Shown: in pieces, positions 5,051 through 7,251 of the stretch
Position numbering within the stretch: position 1 is the stretch's first letter
How the letters are laid out: the number at the start of each line of letters is the position of its first letter
Assembly (NCBI GenBank): GCA_030045215.1
Contig: JASIBJ010000732.1
Coordinates: 1 to 7,251, forward strand
Source of the DNA: Streptosporangiaceae bacterium
Lineage (GTDB): Bacteria > Actinomycetota > Actinomycetes > Streptosporangiales > Streptosporangiaceae
Length of the DNA: 7,251 bases
Reading direction: 5' to 3'
Translations under genes and position numbers: made by a program
Notes under the pieces: model-generated
What the model was told of the DNA's origin: nothing
The model's input: the letters and a program-made list of their open reading frames with translations, nothing else
The model's database searches: none

Positions 5051-6898
5051 ATGAGGCGCCACTTCGCGAGAGCCGGTGCAGCGACAGCGGCGGCCGCCCT
5101 CCTGAGCCTGTTTGGCTACCTGACTGACTCTGCCAGTACGCACGGCAGACATGCAGCCTGGCCGTATGGCGTCTTCGCCGCCGTCATGGTCGCAGGTGTG
5201 ATCGTCTACCTCGTCAGCCAAGACAGCGCCCCAGCTGTCGCGGTGACACGCGATCCTTCCCGGGGTGACGGCTCGTCGGACCGTGATCCCACACTTGGCA
5301 ACGCCACCACAGCCAATGTGCCAGAAGCCGAGCGGCGGCGGCAGCTCGGCCGGAAGCTTAGCGACGCGCGGCTGAAGGCGGGTCTTGCTCAGCAGATTCT
5401 CGCGAGGCAGTTGCCCAATCGCAGCGGCCGGCTTGGTGTCACAGTCGCGTGGCTCGACCGCGTGGAGCAGCAGTCAGAACCATCAGGAGTCAGCGCGCAG
5501 CGAGCACCACTTCCGCAGAGAAATCAACTTATTGCCTGGGCTACCATTTGCAAGAGAGATCCGTATTCATTGCTCTATGAGGCGAAAGTTCTGCTTCCAG
5601 AGTATTATCCAGATAAGTTTATCTGGCAGCCTCGTACTATTAGCCTGACGAGTACCGGGGCGGCGGACGGCAGCAGGTGGCGTACCGCGGATGTCGCGGA
5701 TCCCAGGGAGGTTGTCGATCGCCTGACGAGTCTTCTGCAAGAAGGCGAGCGGCGCGATAACAGAGTTGAGCTAACTCTCATCGGTCCGCTCCTTCTGGCG
5801 CTCGCCGCTCAGGCCGGAAGCAGATCCGAGCTGGACCCGCTTATCCCAGCCTTGGCTCGGTACTTAGAGTTCGGCTCGGAGGTCCTGCAGCTGTGGCCGT
5901 CTGGCGGGCCCAATTCTCGAGACGTTGACTGGCAGAAGCGGATCCCGAGCCTGCTGCTGCTGAATGGTTTTGCCGGCCCGTACAAAGCCCTTACGACTCC
6001 GCAGCCTGTGCTAAGCCGCTACGACATTGTTACGGTGCGCGACTGCGGCGGCCTAATAGTCCTTCAGCAGGCGGACGGGTATATCACGATACCAGTCGTT
6101 GGCGATGCCGGTCTTGCCGCGATGGCCCGACATTTCGAGTTTTTGAGGAGCGGCCAGCCGGCCGACGAGTTCATAAAGGTGTTTAATTGGGGACCCTCTC
6201 CGGTCGAGCTGGCTGACTGGCAGAATGCGATGGCCGATGCTGACGAGTCGCCTGGCTGGCGCATGCTAATCCAGCCGTTCGTTGGTGATGTCACCATTCC
6301 CTCAGCAGTTCAGGATCGCCTGATCGACAAATGGAGGGACGAGGTCTCCGATGGATCACGACACGACGACGCCGATGATTATCGAGAGGCGCTCCGAAGG
6401 CGACGTGCGGGTTTCGAACTTACCCTAGAGCACGATGAGTGCTGGGACATCGTGTCGGGTCCGGCCTTCCGTCGATTCGTCGATCATGGGGAGCTACAGG
6501 TTACTTGGGCTCAGGAGACGCCCCAGGACAGATTGGAGCACCTTGATCGTCTGCTTGACCTCCTTGCCAGGCCGAATTACCACTTAGCTATCGTCAGGCC
6601 GAGTGACAAGATCTATGTGGAGATCTTCGGTTCTGATGCAGGCACGAGATCTGATCAGCAACTTTATTGCCTGTTGAAAGACCGAGGTAACGATGCTCCA
6701 AGCGTCTTCACATCTACCTACTTTGCTGACCGAAAGCAGTCGAGGGGTTTTGAGCTTCGCCACCAACAGATATTCGAAGCCTACAAAGCCCAAGGCGATG
6801 AAGTCGTCAAGAATCTTCCGCCAGCACTCTGGGATAAGGCAATCTTAACCTCCGAGATAAAGACGGCGATAAGTCGTATCCGCTCGGCACTTATGTGA
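5051..6898 (+). CDS. Membrane-anchored XRE-like helix-turn-helix protein of unknown function
   Basis: A 615-residue protein. Two hydrophobic segments (about 5-25 and 36-56), with basic residues before the first, form an N-in hairpin anchor, leaving the rest in the cytoplasm. A polar Gly/Ser/Asp linker (60-92) follows. Residues 94-180 read as a divergent XRE-like (Cro/C1) helix-turn-helix: RRRQLGRKLSDARLKAGLAQ, then ILARQL, then VTVAWLDRVEQ as recognition helix, then RNQLIAWATICKRDPYSLL. Extra residues sit between helices 2 and 3 and after helix 3. The remaining 430 residues are soluble, with a helical stretch (216-280), a mixed middle (281-420), and a conserved-looking C-terminal segment (455-615; RPNYHLAIV at 507-515, VFTSTYFADR, LRHQQIFEAY). 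I do not recognise these parts. No enzyme motif is evident. ATG 5051 has no ribosome site, so the message may be leaderless. Codons 272, 512 and 599 are TTA, and bases 5521-5640 are only about 42% GC, unlike the neighbours. A sensor-regulator tethered to the membrane is the likely role, by inference. Confidence 0.78.
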   Translation: MRRHFARAGAATAAAALLSLFGYLTDSASTHGRHAAWPYGVFAAVMVAGVIVYLVSQDSAPAVAVTRDPSRGDGSSDRDPTLGNATTANVPEAERRRQLGRKLSDARLKAGLAQQILARQLPNRSGRLGVTVAWLDRVEQQSEPSGVSAQRAPLPQRNQLIAWATICKRDPYSLLYEAKVLLPEYYPDKFIWQPRTISLTSTGAADGSRWRTADVADPREVVDRLTSLLQEGERRDNRVELTLIGPLLLALAAQAGSRSELDPLIPALARYLEFGSEVLQLWPSGGPNSRDVDWQKRIPSLLLLNGFAGPYKALTTPQPVLSRYDIVTVRDCGGLIVLQQADGYITIPVVGDAGLAAMARHFEFLRSGQPADEFIKVFNWGPSPVELADWQNAMADADESPGWRMLIQPFVGDVTIPSAVQDRLIDKWRDEVSDGSRHDDADDYREALRRRRAGFELTLEHDECWDIVSGPAFRRFVDHGELQVTWAQETPQDRLEHLDRLLDLLARPNYHLAIVRPSDKIYVEIFGSDAGTRSDQQLYCLLKDRGNDAPSVFTSTYFADRKQSRGFELRHQQIFEAYKAQGDEVVKNLPPALWDKAILTSEIKTAISRIRSALM

Positions 6899-7009
6899 GC
6901 CGGATAGCTTCCCAGTGTACGAACGCACCTCTCAGGCTAAAAGGCGACTGCCGAAGTCTGCGCCGGCACCCTGACACGGGAAGAGGCCGCCGGTTCTTCG
7001 GGGGCGTCG

Positions 7010-7172
7010 GCCACGGTCAGCTCCTCTGGCGTCACCAGCGGGGAGCGTCGAGAGCAGGCGGTCACACCCTCGTCAATGCCGATTCGATCGACAACGCCAC
7101 AGCAATGGCGAAGGGCTGCCCGACAGTGCCCTCGGGGGCAACGTCGAGGTCTACGAAGCCAGCGAGATGTGA
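7010..7172 (+). pseudogene. Decayed 3' part of a YCII-family gene
   Basis: Several frames carry pieces of one YCII-related protein, a small ferredoxin-like-fold family often encoded beside extracytoplasmic-function sigma factors. The clearest piece is GGHTLVNADSIDNATAMAKG continuing CPTVPS (7057-7134). After a run of five G's (7134-7138) the frame shifts and ends GNVEVYEASEM with stop TGA 7170-7172, exactly how such proteins usually close. Upstream, ATVSSSGVTSG (7010-7042) and VES (7047-7055) fit the preceding conserved strand and loop but lie in two further frames. The N-terminal half is not recognisable in 6899-7009. The final TGA overlaps a GTG (GTGA, 7169-7172), the usual coupling to a following gene, but that frame closes after 20 codons at 7231. 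The tail 7173-7251 holds no gene I recognise, only a GC-rich palindrome at 7189-7200. Identification rests on family memory, not a search. Confidence 0.68.
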
Positions 7173-7251
7173 CCGCCGATCAGCGGCCCCGGCGCGCCGG
7201 CGCCCAGGGACGCGAGGATCGGTTCGTTTGAATCAGCTGGCGGCGACTGTA

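Noticed and set aside
4003..5127. Long open frame on the plus strand opposite the hydrolase
   Set aside because: Its translation is Arg/Pro/Gly-rich, with no domain pattern. The minus-strand gene has a complete catalytic motif set and a strong ribosome site, so this is a high-GC shadow frame.
7189..7200. CCGGCGCGCCGG, a perfect 12-base palindrome
   Set aside because: Palindromes built only of G and C are frequent by chance at this composition, and there is no adjacent gene start or repeated copy to give it meaning.
1..7251. CRISPR array, tRNA, rRNA, insertion sequence ends or transposase
   Set aside because: No regularly spaced repeats, no tRNA-like cloverleaf, and no transposase motif or paired terminal inverted repeats with target duplications were seen on either strand.

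Overview
The window comes from a high-GC actinobacterium. It has strong G/C third-position bias, GTG and TTG starts, a four-base GTGA gene overlap, and a PadR regulator paired with a small membrane protein, as is common in Actinomycetia (Streptomyces, Streptosporangiales and relatives). The genus cannot be fixed from sequence alone. The genes are small and mostly unrelated in function, several are broken, and nothing here is a replication, phage, CRISPR or RNA locus.

Left part (1-2630): a PadR-type repressor gene with a well-formed promoter overlaps a four-helix membrane protein whose N-terminus resembles the permease-prefix type (122-1212). About 900 bases downstream lies a shortened, frame-shifted second copy of that membrane protein (2123-2628), so the locus looks like an old duplication. 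Between the copies, on the opposite strand, is an unrelated single-pass membrane protein with a cysteine-containing extracytoplasmic domain (1419-1988). A long interrupted hairpin sits in the convergent gap at 1328-1375.

Middle (2630-5050): a complete class I mannose-6-phosphate isomerase gene (manA), most likely starting at a TTG with a good ribosome binding site, converges on an alpha/beta-hydrolase gene on the minus strand. A strong 8-bp hairpin overlaps the last codons of the hydrolase. The 220-base region 4831-5050 is a divergent promoter region.

Right part (5051-7251): a 615-residue protein with two N-terminal membrane helices, a divergent XRE-like helix-turn-helix and a large C-terminal portion that I do not recognise. 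Its gene has lower GC than its neighbours in places and three TTA codons. It is followed by the decayed 3' end of a YCII-family gene with several frame breaks. The most interesting items are this membrane-tethered putative regulator, the duplicated and interrupted PadR-partner locus, and the YCII remnant. I found no multi-gene system that I would confidently call new; the best candidate for uncharacterised biology is the 615-residue protein.
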